A program made the position numbers and the translations under genes. Below the pieces are notes generated by a model. The model was not told the DNA's origin. It made no database searches and saw nothing but the letters and a program-made list of their open reading frames with translations. Source: Bacteroidaceae bacterium (GTDB lineage Bacteria > Bacteroidota > Bacteroidia > Bacteroidales > Bacteroidaceae). From it: 64,000 nt of DNA. Shown here one piece after another: positions 23,576 to 32,962 of the stretch (its first letter is position 1; each line of letters begins with the position of its first letter). The stretch covers positions 62,001 through 126,000 of the forward strand of contig JAEESE010000003.1 of NCBI GenBank assembly GCA_016286165.1, given 5' to 3'.

Positions 23576-26467
23576 GTGTCCCGCTCATATTCGTTGTTCA
23601 TAACCTGCTGTTTGCTGCTTGTCTGCTGCTTCTCTGCTAAGGCTCAGTTGTCAGAAGACAAGACGTACCGCATTGTCCCCGTGGCTGCGTCGTCGATGTC
23701 GCTGATGGTGCAGAACTCCAAGATGGACAACCATTCTGCCGACAACCCGGTGAACGTGGTGCTGTGGGATGAGACTGACGTGGCATCGCAGCAATGGCGA
23801 CTGGCTATCAGTGATACATTCACCTCTATCACTAACGCCTATTCAAACAAGACGATGTCGGCAACCGCAGCATCGGCCGGAGCCGAGGTGAGGCAGTCGC
23901 GAAGCGGTGCACCGCGATGGGTGCTCGAAGCTGTGGACGAGGCGGCAGGTACTTATAAGATAAAGAATAATTCGAAGGATTTGTACCTTACGGCAAAGAC
24001 TACCGCCAATGGTAGCGTGCCTGTACTGGCTGAGCCCTCTGACGACAATACCCAACTCTGGCGATTCGTGGAAGTGGAACCTAAGACCTCTTTCACCCCG
24101 CAGATGCGCGAGGAGATGATAGATGCCTATATCGCCAAGACCGTGGAGACAAAAGGCACCAACCGCAAGACATTCATAGGAGGCGGATGGGGTGAGGCCG
24201 AGCAAATGGAAGTGTTGCTTGATGCCTACGAGACTACAGGCCGCGAGGATTATCTGACATTGGCTCAGGAAGTGTATAATTGGTTTAACGCCAACGTAGG
24301 CACATGGTGGAATAATTTGGTATATACCGACAACTACCATTGGTTCGGACACGATTTCAACGATGATGTGATGTGGCAGATTTTGGCTGTGGCCCGCCTC
24401 GGTCTGCTGACACAAAACAATACCTATATCCGTACAGCCAAACGCAACTTCGATAAAATATATGAACGCGCATACATACCTTTCACCGGTCTGATGCGAT
24501 GGGCTGAGAGCTCAGGCGACCGCTACGGCACCAACTCTTGCATAGCAGGCCCCACGGAGGTGGCTGCATGCTATCTTGGCTTTGCCGGCTGCGGCGAAGA
24601 TTATTTCGAGAAGGCGCGCGAACTGTATGCCGCGCAGCGTTACACACTGGCTAACCGTATGGGCACGGGCAAGGTGTGGGACAGCGTAGTGTGGGATCCA
24701 ACCACGGAGAAGGTGAAGTCAAAGAACGAATGGGCCTCCACCTATAATCAAGGCACCATGCTGGGAGCGGCCTGTATGCTTTATAAGTATTATGGCGACG
24801 AGCAGTACTTGAAGGATGCCAAGAAAATAATGCAGTGGACAAAAGTCAATCTTTGTGATAGCCACGGCATAGTGAATGCCTGTCAGGTTAAAGATGGCGA
24901 CTTGGCAGGCTTCAAAGGCATACTGATGCGTTATGTGCGACGTTTCGTGCGTGATTTGGAGCAAACCGACTATGCGGAATGGCTCTCGAATAATGCGCTC
25001 CATGCCTATTGCAACCGCTCCGTAGAGGGCGTAACGCCTACGGCTTGGCTGCAGAAGGGTACAGCAGACAATACTAAGGACGACTTCGGCCTCTCAACAG
25101 CAGCCAGTGCCGCTGCCAATACTATCTTCGATACTGATCCTACGCTGCCTTACGAGGAGAAACCTAAACCCGAGGACGAGCCCGAGCCTACTCCCATAGA
25201 AGTGAATCCCGCCAGTCATATGGCATGGTCTGGGGTATACGTGGGCGGACATATTCGTCGTGAGCGCCCGTCGACAATCTCAAAGCTTAAGGAGTCGGGC
25301 TTTACCTATGTGCTGCTCTTCAACGTTCACGTCAATCCTGACGGCACACTCCTTACTGACGGCGAGACCATTTGCGAGAACGGGAAATATGTGTTCGATA
25401 GGACACAGCCTGATTATATAGATGACATCATGGCGCTGAAGGCTGACAACTCTGCCATTCACCGCATAGAGATCGTCATTGGTGGCTGGGGGAACGATTC
25501 CTACAATAATATCAAGGCTATCCTGAACGCCAACACTGGCGACCTCACGCAGACAGCTCTTTATCGTAATTTCCGCGCGCTGAAGGAAGCGTTGCCTATA
25601 ATCGACGGTGTGAACAACGACGACGAACAGTGTTACGACGTATCAACTGCCGTGCGTTTCCATGCCATGATGTACGATCTGGGTTATCGCACTTCCATAG
25701 CACCATATATGAACAAGACCTTCTGGCAGTCGCTGGTCAATCAGCTAAATGCCCAGAAGCCGGGAGCTTGCGACCGCGTGCTCATTCAATGCTACGATGG
25801 CGGTGCACAGAACAATCCTGCCAACTGGCACTTTGGCGACATACCTCTCCTGGCAGGCCGCACCAACTATCAAACCAACATGCAGACATCCTTGAATCAG
25901 ATGCAGGCATGGCGTGATAATGCTAATGTTGTGGGCGGATTCGTTTGGGTGTACAACGACGAGACCTGGAACCTGAAGGACTGGGCTACAGGTATGAACC
26001 AGCTCTTTGCCACGCCGCCGCTAGCTGCTGACGGCAAACCCCAGCCCACTGCCGTAACGCTCTATGCCAAGAGTGAATTTGGAGGTTATAACATCAGCTT
26101 GCCCGAAGGACGTTATACTCCCGGCGAGCTCGCAGGCTATGGATTCCCCATCAACAACCTGGCATATGCATACCACACTGTTTATGCCATACAATTAGCC
26201 GAGGGCTACCAGATAACCGTCTATTCCAAAGCCGACTACTCTGGTTCCAGCTACACCTTCACTGAGTCCGTCAGTCAAATGCCCGCTTCCTGGCGCTCGC
26301 GCATCTGCTCTATCGTAGTAGAACCGCAACCCGATGGTATCAATGAAATGAAGGATGAAGAATTAAGAATGAATAATTCCGAGATATTCAACCTTGCCGG
26401 TCAGCGTATGAGCAAGCCTACCAAAGGCATATACATTGTCAACGGCAAGAAGGTATTAGTAAAGTAA
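23576..26467 (+). CDS. Multidomain GH76 alpha-mannanase + GH18 endo-glycosidase-like protein with crystallin-like domain and T9SS tail
   Basis: 963 residues. Signal peptide ends AKAQ (21-24). A ricin-type beta-trefoil (about 30-165) is followed by a GH76 (alpha/alpha)6 barrel (about 175-520) with the catalytic pair D263-D264 in FNDDVMW. An acidic Pro/Glu linker leads to a GH18-type barrel (about 550-820) whose IDGVNNDDEQ (D677 to E684) matches the DxxxxDDE form of endo-beta-N-acetylglucosaminidases such as EndoH, E684 being the proton donor. A beta/gamma-crystallin-like domain follows, then a C-terminal tail with NLAGQR...GIYIVNGKKVLVK, typical of type IX secretion. GH76 cuts alpha-1,6-mannan and GH18 ENGases cut the chitobiose core of N-glycans, so the protein may handle mannose-rich glycoproteins at the cell surface. 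Confidence 0.85.
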   Translation: MSRSYSLFITCCLLLVCCFSAKAQLSEDKTYRIVPVAASSMSLMVQNSKMDNHSADNPVNVVLWDETDVASQQWRLAISDTFTSITNAYSNKTMSATAASAGAEVRQSRSGAPRWVLEAVDEAAGTYKIKNNSKDLYLTAKTTANGSVPVLAEPSDDNTQLWRFVEVEPKTSFTPQMREEMIDAYIAKTVETKGTNRKTFIGGGWGEAEQMEVLLDAYETTGREDYLTLAQEVYNWFNANVGTWWNNLVYTDNYHWFGHDFNDDVMWQILAVARLGLLTQNNTYIRTAKRNFDKIYERAYIPFTGLMRWAESSGDRYGTNSCIAGPTEVAACYLGFAGCGEDYFEKARELYAAQRYTLANRMGTGKVWDSVVWDPTTEKVKSKNEWASTYNQGTMLGAACMLYKYYGDEQYLKDAKKIMQWTKVNLCDSHGIVNACQVKDGDLAGFKGILMRYVRRFVRDLEQTDYAEWLSNNALHAYCNRSVEGVTPTAWLQKGTADNTKDDFGLSTAASAAANTIFDTDPTLPYEEKPKPEDEPEPTPIEVNPASHMAWSGVYVGGHIRRERPSTISKLKESGFTYVLLFNVHVNPDGTLLTDGETICENGKYVFDRTQPDYIDDIMALKADNSAIHRIEIVIGGWGNDSYNNIKAILNANTGDLTQTALYRNFRALKEALPIIDGVNNDDEQCYDVSTAVRFHAMMYDLGYRTSIAPYMNKTFWQSLVNQLNAQKPGACDRVLIQCYDGGAQNNPANWHFGDIPLLAGRTNYQTNMQTSLNQMQAWRDNANVVGGFVWVYNDETWNLKDWATGMNQLFATPPLAADGKPQPTAVTLYAKSEFGGYNISLPEGRYTPGELAGYGFPINNLAYAYHTVYAIQLAEGYQITVYSKADYSGSSYTFTESVSQMPASWRSRICSIVVEPQPDGINEMKDEELRMNNSEIFNLAGQRMSKPTKGIYIVNGKKVLVK

Positions 26468-26521
26468 GTTAATGTAAGAACATAAAATCACAATTCACAT
26501 TATTAACCAAATTATTAACGT

Positions 26522-29500
26522 ATGAAACAGAAAGTTTTACTTTTCTTCGCTTGCATCCTCTGGGCTGCAGGCTTCAACGTAGCAATGGCTCAGGACTCGC
26601 CCAATGTGACGGTCGTTGAGAACATCGACAGCTACGAGGGCTCGGATCCCTACGTGTTTAACCAGGCCGACGGCAAGGTTTACGTTCGTAACAACGTAAA
26701 CGCGTACGAACGCTACGGTGTATACGAGCAGGTCAGCACTCTGAAGGTTGCTGGCGGCGGCGACACCGAGATTGAGTACATCGAGACTACGCCAGACATG
26801 CAGGCTCATCCTTACATCAATACTGAGTACATCCACAAGGCTAACACCCGTATTGTAGCTGAAGTGAACCTGACTCAGAATGAAGTAAAAGCTTATGAGG
26901 CTGTGTTCGGCGCTCGTCGCAACATCACCAACAACGCCCTCATCTTCTTCTCGCGTTTCAGCAGCGACGATGCAGGTTGCTATGCACGTGCCACTCAGGA
27001 AATGCGTGGTAGCGCCACTCTCCCCTTTGGCGAGAAGATTACCATCGATGTGACAGAAGATGTCCTTCAGGTATTCACCGAGGGCTTCGACGAGCCTTAC
27101 ACTGAGATCTACACCGAAGCAGGTTTCGACGATGGTACTCATCCGATGTACATCTTCGACCTTAACAACGGTGGCAACCTTGACAACTCATGGGGCTTCT
27201 TCAAGCTTTATAGCTTCAAGATCTACGAAGGCGAGGAACTGGTAATGGACCTCAAGCCTTTCGTGGCTTCAACCGGTGATGCCGGCCTTGTTGACAAGGT
27301 AAGCGGCAAGAGATTCTTTGCCGGCAACGGTGCCAAGTTTGCTGTCAGCCCCGATGGCGAGGCTGCTGTAAGCGCTGCCGGTATCACAGTGTATGAAGGC
27401 AAGATGGTGTTCAACACTACCGACAAGAAGCTCTACAAGTACACTGGCGGAAAGTTTGTGAGCCTCGGCGACCGCACTCTTGTTCCCGTAGAGTACACCG
27501 AATACAAGGACATGAACAACTGGCAGACCAACGACGATCACAAGAGCGTTTACTGGCCTGCTGAGGGCGAGAGCATCATCGACTACGAAGAGGCTGAGGA
27601 TGTCAACTACATCGACGGTTACTCCGGTATCGGCGGCTTTGAGCCTCTGATGACTAAGATTGCTACTGTACCCGACGAGGACTACAACTTCATGTTCGAC
27701 TATGCTGGCTGTGAGTACAACTCATGGCACGGCGTGCCCATGCACGTATTCATCTCCAACGTGTATGACCTTTGGACAAGTGAATCAGCCTTGGCTCCTG
27801 GCGGCAATGTATTGGCTACATTCGAGTGTCCTTTCGCTGGTGTCGAAGAAGATAATTCTGTACACGTGTCGCTTGACTTCACTGCTCAGCAAGAGGAACA
27901 GACTATCGTAGCTCAGTTCGGCGACTGCGACGATTTCAAGTCCTTCTGGTTCGTCTTCGGTCATCTCACCGTATCTAAGTACGAGTATCCTGAGAAATAT
28001 CCTGCACTCAACCCCTTCGCTCCCCAGATTGAACTTCTCCTTCCCGAAGCAGAGGGCTTTGCAGGCGATGTGCCTAATCCCATCAAGGCAGTACTCGATG
28101 AGGCTATAGCCAATGCTAAGGCAGTGCTCAGCAGCGAAGACATGGCCGCTCAGAAGACCGCACTTGAGGAACTGAGAGATGCATTGCAGTTTGCCAAGGA
28201 CAACGACCTTACCATGCTGCGCAAGGTAATTGCTGCTGCTAAGGCCGACGGCATCGACGTCACCGAGTACGAAGCCTTCTGCGAAGAGGGTACTGCCGGC
28301 ACCGCCGGACAGGTTGACCAACTGCGCTCAGTGCGTAAGGTTTCTCACCTCGAGAAGGATCTTAATAGCGAATGGCCCGGCCACGATCCCGTCAACGAAG
28401 GCAAGTTCTATATCTACAATGTAGGTACAGGCGCTTACCTGACCAACGGTGCCGACTGGGGTACACACGCTGCTATCGGTTATCCCGGTCTCGAGGCTAC
28501 ATTCTATGAGACTGAAGGTGGCTACAATATCCAGTTCGACGAACTCATTCAGGGCGATGCCCGCGACCGCTTCCTCGGCAACAGCGGTGCCGGTCCGTAT
28601 CTTGACTGCGCTGATGGTAACAAGAGCGTCTACACCTTCCTGCCCGTTGACGGCAAGCCCGGTGTATTCAACATCTTGTGTGCAGATAAGGGTTATCTCG
28701 CTTTCGATCCCACAGCTAATACTGACACAGGTTGGAGATACTACAACACCATCACCTGCCTCTGGGAGGAGCCTGTCAACGAGATGGCAGAGTGGATTCT
28801 CGTGACAAAGGACGATCGTCTTGCACTGCTCGACAATGCTACTGCTGAAAGTCCCGTCGACGCTACCGTCATCATCCGCGATGCAAGCTTCAACAAGTTT
28901 GCTGCTCTTGACAATCCTTGGGACGGCATCAACCAAGGCTGGGGCTGGGGTACTCATTACTTCGGCGACAAGAACACCGAGACTTGGAACACCCAGGAGT
29001 ATACTTTAGGTCAGCCTGTCACCTTCCCCAAGAAGGGTACTTATGAAATCAAGGTTCAGGCTTACTACCGCGACGGTGATCATGGTGCTCATGCCGAAAG
29101 CGTTGCTAACGGCGAAGAGCTCATGCCCGCTCCCGTTCTGTTTGCTGACATGGACGAAGCGCCTATCGCTTACATCCACGAGGGTGCTGACAAGGCTCCG
29201 GGCGAAGGCGATGACTCTGCAATCGGTAACATTCCTAACTCTATGTATCAGGCTTCACAGTTCTTCGAGTATGGTCTCTACTGGAACACCCTCAAGATCT
29301 ACGTAGAAAAGGATAAGACCGAGATTTACATTGGTATTGCCAAGGAAGCCGGCAACCGCGACGGCAACTGGATCGTAGCCGATAACTTCCGCGCTGTTTA
29401 CTACGGCCCGGACAAGGAGGTAGGTATCGAAACAGTGAAGGGCATTGAAACTACAACCGACGATGCTAAGATCTACAACGTAGCTGGTCAGCGCGTAAGC

Positions 29501-29554
29501 AAGCTGCAGCGCGGTGTGAACATCATTGGCAACAAGAAGGTTGTGGTGAAGTAA
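26522..29554 (+). CDS. Large secreted LamG-domain protein with T9SS tail, function unknown
   Basis: 1010 residues. Signal peptide ends AMAQ (21-24). A concanavalin/LamG-like jelly roll (about 80-265) shows PYINTEYIHKANTRIVAEV and the HPMYIFDLNNGG pattern. A middle region of unknown fold is followed by a helical FIVAR-like segment (about 520-610, alanine-rich), another sandwich region (about 620-780) and a C-terminal carbohydrate-binding-like sandwich with GTYEIKVQAYYRDG. The end carries the sorting tail IYNVAGQRVSKLQRGVNI...KKVVVK. It lies 54 bp after the GH76-GH18 gene, probably in the same transcript, and ends before a strong terminator. No catalytic residues are recognised; it is more likely a surface glycan-binding or adhesion protein, of the kind encoded after susCD in many PULs. 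Confidence 0.7.
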   Translation: MKQKVLLFFACILWAAGFNVAMAQDSPNVTVVENIDSYEGSDPYVFNQADGKVYVRNNVNAYERYGVYEQVSTLKVAGGGDTEIEYIETTPDMQAHPYINTEYIHKANTRIVAEVNLTQNEVKAYEAVFGARRNITNNALIFFSRFSSDDAGCYARATQEMRGSATLPFGEKITIDVTEDVLQVFTEGFDEPYTEIYTEAGFDDGTHPMYIFDLNNGGNLDNSWGFFKLYSFKIYEGEELVMDLKPFVASTGDAGLVDKVSGKRFFAGNGAKFAVSPDGEAAVSAAGITVYEGKMVFNTTDKKLYKYTGGKFVSLGDRTLVPVEYTEYKDMNNWQTNDDHKSVYWPAEGESIIDYEEAEDVNYIDGYSGIGGFEPLMTKIATVPDEDYNFMFDYAGCEYNSWHGVPMHVFISNVYDLWTSESALAPGGNVLATFECPFAGVEEDNSVHVSLDFTAQQEEQTIVAQFGDCDDFKSFWFVFGHLTVSKYEYPEKYPALNPFAPQIELLLPEAEGFAGDVPNPIKAVLDEAIANAKAVLSSEDMAAQKTALEELRDALQFAKDNDLTMLRKVIAAAKADGIDVTEYEAFCEEGTAGTAGQVDQLRSVRKVSHLEKDLNSEWPGHDPVNEGKFYIYNVGTGAYLTNGADWGTHAAIGYPGLEATFYETEGGYNIQFDELIQGDARDRFLGNSGAGPYLDCADGNKSVYTFLPVDGKPGVFNILCADKGYLAFDPTANTDTGWRYYNTITCLWEEPVNEMAEWILVTKDDRLALLDNATAESPVDATVIIRDASFNKFAALDNPWDGINQGWGWGTHYFGDKNTETWNTQEYTLGQPVTFPKKGTYEIKVQAYYRDGDHGAHAESVANGEELMPAPVLFADMDEAPIAYIHEGADKAPGEGDDSAIGNIPNSMYQASQFFEYGLYWNTLKIYVEKDKTEIYIGIAKEAGNRDGNWIVADNFRAVYYGPDKEVGIETVKGIETTTDDAKIYNVAGQRVSKLQRGVNIIGNKKVVVK

Positions 29555-29576
29555 GCAAACCGCTCCTCAATTACAA

Positions 29577-29612
29577 CGAGGGCATCCCGCGTCGGGGTGC
29601 CCTCGTTTCTTT
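29577..29612 (+). terminator. Terminator after the LamG protein gene
   Basis: CGAGGGCA stem pairs with TGCCCTCG (29577-29605) with extra G-C pairs inside the loop, followed by TTTCTTT. Confidence 0.8.
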
Positions 29613-29636
29613 ATGTAAGTACTGTGACGCTGTTGT

Positions 29637-29900
29637 ATTACGCTTGTCGTATCTGCTTGCATGGTTAGGCATGTAGCCCGATTAGACCGGTCATATGAGG
29701 TGGATCACCATGGTGGTCCACCCAACACAAACGGTCGTATCTGCCAGCACGACTGGTCATATAGCTTGTTCGATCGTGTCAGAACAACCGGAATGCCCGG
29801 TCTTGTTGGCTGTTAGCCTTGACAGAATAGTCGGAAAGCCCGGTTCGTGTTGGCTATTAGACTTGGCAAAATGGCCGTTATACTCTGTCCTGTTGGTTTT
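29637..29900. repeat. Palindrome cluster, ACGACCGGTCGT family (locus B)
   Basis: Degenerate copies include TTGTCGTATC, ATTAGACCGGTCATAT, AAACGGTCGTATC, ACGACTGGTCATAT and ACCGGAATGCCCGGT. A separate near-palindrome GGTGGATCACCATGG/TGGTCCACC lies near 29699-29722. The copies are more diverged than at loci A, C and D. Confidence 0.6.
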
Positions 29901-29940
29901 TTTTACGTGGCAGCCACCGCTTAAATGTTTTGAAGAAGCA

Positions 29941-30196
29941 ACACTCCGCGTCACTAAGGCCCTCTGAGCCCTCTACTGGAGCGGATTTCGGGATGTCGGA
30001 GTGTTTGGCGTTTTTTAAAAAAACAACGAATGCGCCTTTCAAGAGACGGCGGGGATAACCCGCAGAAGCGGGACACAGGGAGAAGGCCGCTTATCACCTG
30101 CTATGGCTTAAAGGATAATCGCTAATTAATTAGTATTGCTCATACAGAGGCAACCATTGTAGGACTTTTACTATCGAGCTCTTTATTAATACCAAA
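29941..30196. other. Structured intergenic stretch, no gene identified
   Basis: ACACTCCG (29941-29948) pairs with CGGAGTGT (29997-30004), and CCCGC (30059-30063) pairs with GCGGG (30068-30072). A T6/A7 tract lies between the two hairpins. The G+C-rich, non-coding look could suit a small RNA, but I match it to no family. Confidence 0.25.
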
Positions 30197-30240
30197 TCAA
30201 AAAGGAAGGGGATGTGCCGAGCGGTTCGACACATCCCCTT
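30197..30240 (-). terminator. Terminator of the CotH-GH43-DUF4965 operon
   Basis: AAGGGGATGTG (30206-30216) pairs with CACATCCCCTT (30230-30240); on the minus strand the hairpin is followed by TTCCTTTTTTG. Confidence 0.75.
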
Positions 30241-30261
30241 CATGTTTAGGGCAGGCTTGAA

Positions 30262-32934
30262 TTATCGGATAATTACCTTCTTGCCATTGACGATGTACAG
30301 GCCACGTGACATCTGAGTATTATCGACACGTCGACCGCTCAGGTCAAACACTGCTTCAACACCTTTGCCTTCAGCTGAAGAGGCGGGGGCGGCGAGACCT
30401 TCAATTCCGTCGGGATCGACAGCCCACTTGTCCATGAGCACCTTCATCCAGAATCCGCCGATAACGCTGCGGGCGCGGAAGCCCACGGCCTTCGGGGAGT
30501 CGGTGTAGTACCAGTCGCTCAGCGGCCAGCGGGTGACCGTTTCATTGGCCCACTTGTATACATTGTTTGCGAGAGACTGGAAGCGGCGGTTGTTGCTGGC
30601 CATAGAAGCAGTCCACATAATCCAGTCGCTCTTGGTGTAAAGTTGACGGCTGTCGAGAGGCAGGCCGTATGTGTTCTGTCTGTTAAGGTAGAAAGTAATC
30701 TCCTTTTCGGCTACGCCAGGGAAGAGGTCAAGCCCCCACATCTTATCCCATACGAGGTTATACTTCTGGCTCCAAGTGCCTTCGCGGTCGTAAGCCAGAC
30801 GATAGTGGTTACCGTCGTCGGCATCCTCCATCCATTTAGCAGCCATCTCGCGTGCTTTCTGCATATACTGCTCGTATGTACTGTTGAGACCTTTCATCTT
30901 AGCCATCTCGGCATATCCGGCAATACCCATGATAGCCTTGATGGCAAGGTTGGCATTGTGAGCCCAGTGGCCTGCAAAGTCGTCGGTGCAGAGTTGATTA
31001 GCTGGGTCTTGACCATTGCTGACGAGGTAGCGCACCCATTGTCCGCAAATGCTCCAATACGTATCAACCCAGTCGGTGTTGCCGTCGATCTTCGAGATCA
31101 TGGCAGCCACAGTCAGCATATTACCACTTTCCTCAAGGGGCATGTCGCCGCCGTAGACTTGTCCGTTGGCATGAGGATAGGTACCAAGGTCGTGGGCTGC
31201 AAACTGCTTGGTCCAACGTCTGGTTTTGCTGTACTCAAAGATACTGGTCATCATGCCCTTTTGCAGGTCGGTGTTATACATCAGGAAGAGAGGGGCCGAC
31301 GGGTAAGTCAGGTCTACGGTATTGACGCAGCCGTTGGAGTTGTTCTCCTTTGAGAAGTAGAGCAGGCGTCCGCCATCGTCTTGGAAAAGCTTGTGTGCAG
31401 CCAGCACCTGACGGTACACGCCCGAGAGCAGCTCGGCATACTGGCGGTTGGCAGAGGCAAGTGCGTCGTCGTAGATAATCTGATCCTGCTCGCGGGCACG
31501 ACGCATATTGCTGTCGTAGTTGTCGCGGAAATCATCGAAGGCTTCGGTGATGGTCTTGCCGTTGCGTGCCCAGTAGCCCGGATAATCCTGCCCAAAGTAG
31601 CGGATATCCTTCACTTCGTCGTAGCCGATCATCATGTAGCTGGAGCCTGTGGTTACGCTTCCGAAGTCGTGGCAGTAGGCGAGGGTGGTGGTGTTGGCCG
31701 GCGATTGGTTAGTGACCTTGTCGGCACAAGCAGGCAGGCCGCCCGTGGTCACGAAGGTGTTCTCCGTTATTGCCGTGGGCGCAAACACTGCCTTGCCGTT
31801 GACGGCGGGCAGATAAAGATAACCCCAGTCGATGCTTATGAGGTCGCCCACACGGCCCAGAACGTTCTGAGCTGTGGAACCTGCCTTCACATAATCTACG
31901 CCGCGTTCATTGACGAGTTCGACATCTACAGCCTGGAAGGCTTCGTTTACGGTCATGATAGGCGTTGTGGCGAAATAGAACTGAACATCGTGAGCGGCAC
32001 CGTCGGTTGAGCGGACGCGATACGAAATGTAGTTGATAGGTGTAGAGATGAGGTCCAGGTCGGTAATCACCATAGGAGCAGTGAATACCAGGTCGAGCTC
32101 TATTGGACCGCAAGTGAAGGTGTAGTAGGTTGATGTAGCCATTACGTCAACACTCTTTTGCTGGGCCACCTGAACGCCTTGTGGCACTTGGTAAGTGTTC
32201 TCGAAGAGGCCGAAGTCGATGTAGGCACCGCCAGTAGTGTTGTGGCAATGTGCAGCTATTATGTTTTCGCCTACACGGAAGTAACGTTTCTCGGAAGCTG
32301 TGATTTGGTGTGTCTCACCTTGAAGCCATGTTTCGCCGGTGGCTACGACACGTGAGCCGTTGACATACAACTCAAATACGTCGTCGTGTGAGAACTGAAT
32401 CCACAGGTCTTTCTCCAAGTCCTCAGATGTCAGCGTTACTGAGCGGCGAACATATATGTCGGAATTGGCTGCGGTCCATGGGTTACGAACATTCGGATAC
32501 TCATTCCTTGTTCCCCAGGCAGCTTGTTCTTTAGACCAACTGCTGTCGTCGAAAGTACGCTGTGTCCAGTCGTTGCCAGATTGCCTCTCATAGCTGACTC
32601 GTCCTTCCCAGGCTTCTTCGCCGGCCATGGGAGCTATGGAATTGAGCAGGCAGCCACGACCGGTGCCCATGAAACGGTAGGCCTTACCATCGACGCGGAG
32701 CAGTCCATCCATAGGTTTCTCGATATCCGACCAGTGGCGGGTAGTGCCGTCGGTCAACTTGTCAAAGGGCGACCAAAAAGAGATGTAAGGGTCGTTGGTC
32801 AATAGCGGTACTGCCGGTAGGCGTAGAGAACTCGTTTTATAAGGCGTAAAGAACTCGTCGCTCTGAGCTTGAACGGTGGTTGTAGCGACGCAAAGGCACG
32901 TCGCAGCAATCAGGATGTGTTGTAGTCTTCTCAT
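30262..32934 (-). CDS. DUF4965/DUF1793 glutaminase-family protein with T9SS tail
   Basis: 890 residues. Signal peptide ends TVQAQ. An N-terminal DUF4964-like segment (LLTNDPYISFWSPFDKLTDG) is interrupted by a jelly-roll module like GH2 sugar-binding domains (VYVRRSVTL..., SHDDVFELYVNG, about 100-240). DUF5127 and DUF4965 follow, then a DUF1793 (alpha/alpha)6-type barrel (GVYRQVLAAHKLF, DLGTYPHA, NWTVWSAS-like WIMWTASMA). The family is named after fungal glutaminase A, but bacterial members in polysaccharide loci are uncharacterised and may be glycosidases. The C-terminus carries FDLSGRR...GLYIVNGKKV, a T9SS-type tail. It is the last gene of a three-gene unit, 28 bp after the GH43. Confidence 0.85.
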   Translation of the reverse strand: MRRLQHILIAATCLCVATTTVQAQSDEFFTPYKTSSLRLPAVPLLTNDPYISFWSPFDKLTDGTTRHWSDIEKPMDGLLRVDGKAYRFMGTGRGCLLNSIAPMAGEEAWEGRVSYERQSGNDWTQRTFDDSSWSKEQAAWGTRNEYPNVRNPWTAANSDIYVRRSVTLTSEDLEKDLWIQFSHDDVFELYVNGSRVVATGETWLQGETHQITASEKRYFRVGENIIAAHCHNTTGGAYIDFGLFENTYQVPQGVQVAQQKSVDVMATSTYYTFTCGPIELDLVFTAPMVITDLDLISTPINYISYRVRSTDGAAHDVQFYFATTPIMTVNEAFQAVDVELVNERGVDYVKAGSTAQNVLGRVGDLISIDWGYLYLPAVNGKAVFAPTAITENTFVTTGGLPACADKVTNQSPANTTTLAYCHDFGSVTTGSSYMMIGYDEVKDIRYFGQDYPGYWARNGKTITEAFDDFRDNYDSNMRRAREQDQIIYDDALASANRQYAELLSGVYRQVLAAHKLFQDDGGRLLYFSKENNSNGCVNTVDLTYPSAPLFLMYNTDLQKGMMTSIFEYSKTRRWTKQFAAHDLGTYPHANGQVYGGDMPLEESGNMLTVAAMISKIDGNTDWVDTYWSICGQWVRYLVSNGQDPANQLCTDDFAGHWAHNANLAIKAIMGIAGYAEMAKMKGLNSTYEQYMQKAREMAAKWMEDADDGNHYRLAYDREGTWSQKYNLVWDKMWGLDLFPGVAEKEITFYLNRQNTYGLPLDSRQLYTKSDWIMWTASMASNNRRFQSLANNVYKWANETVTRWPLSDWYYTDSPKAVGFRARSVIGGFWMKVLMDKWAVDPDGIEGLAAPASSAEGKGVEAVFDLSGRRVDNTQMSRGLYIVNGKKVIIR

Positions 32935-32962
32935 AAAGGTGTATTTATTTGTGTGAGTATTA

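Noticed and set aside
23458..23640. 60-codon ORF before the GH76-GH18 gene
   Set aside because: Its start lies within the promoter and it overlaps the real signal peptide in another frame.
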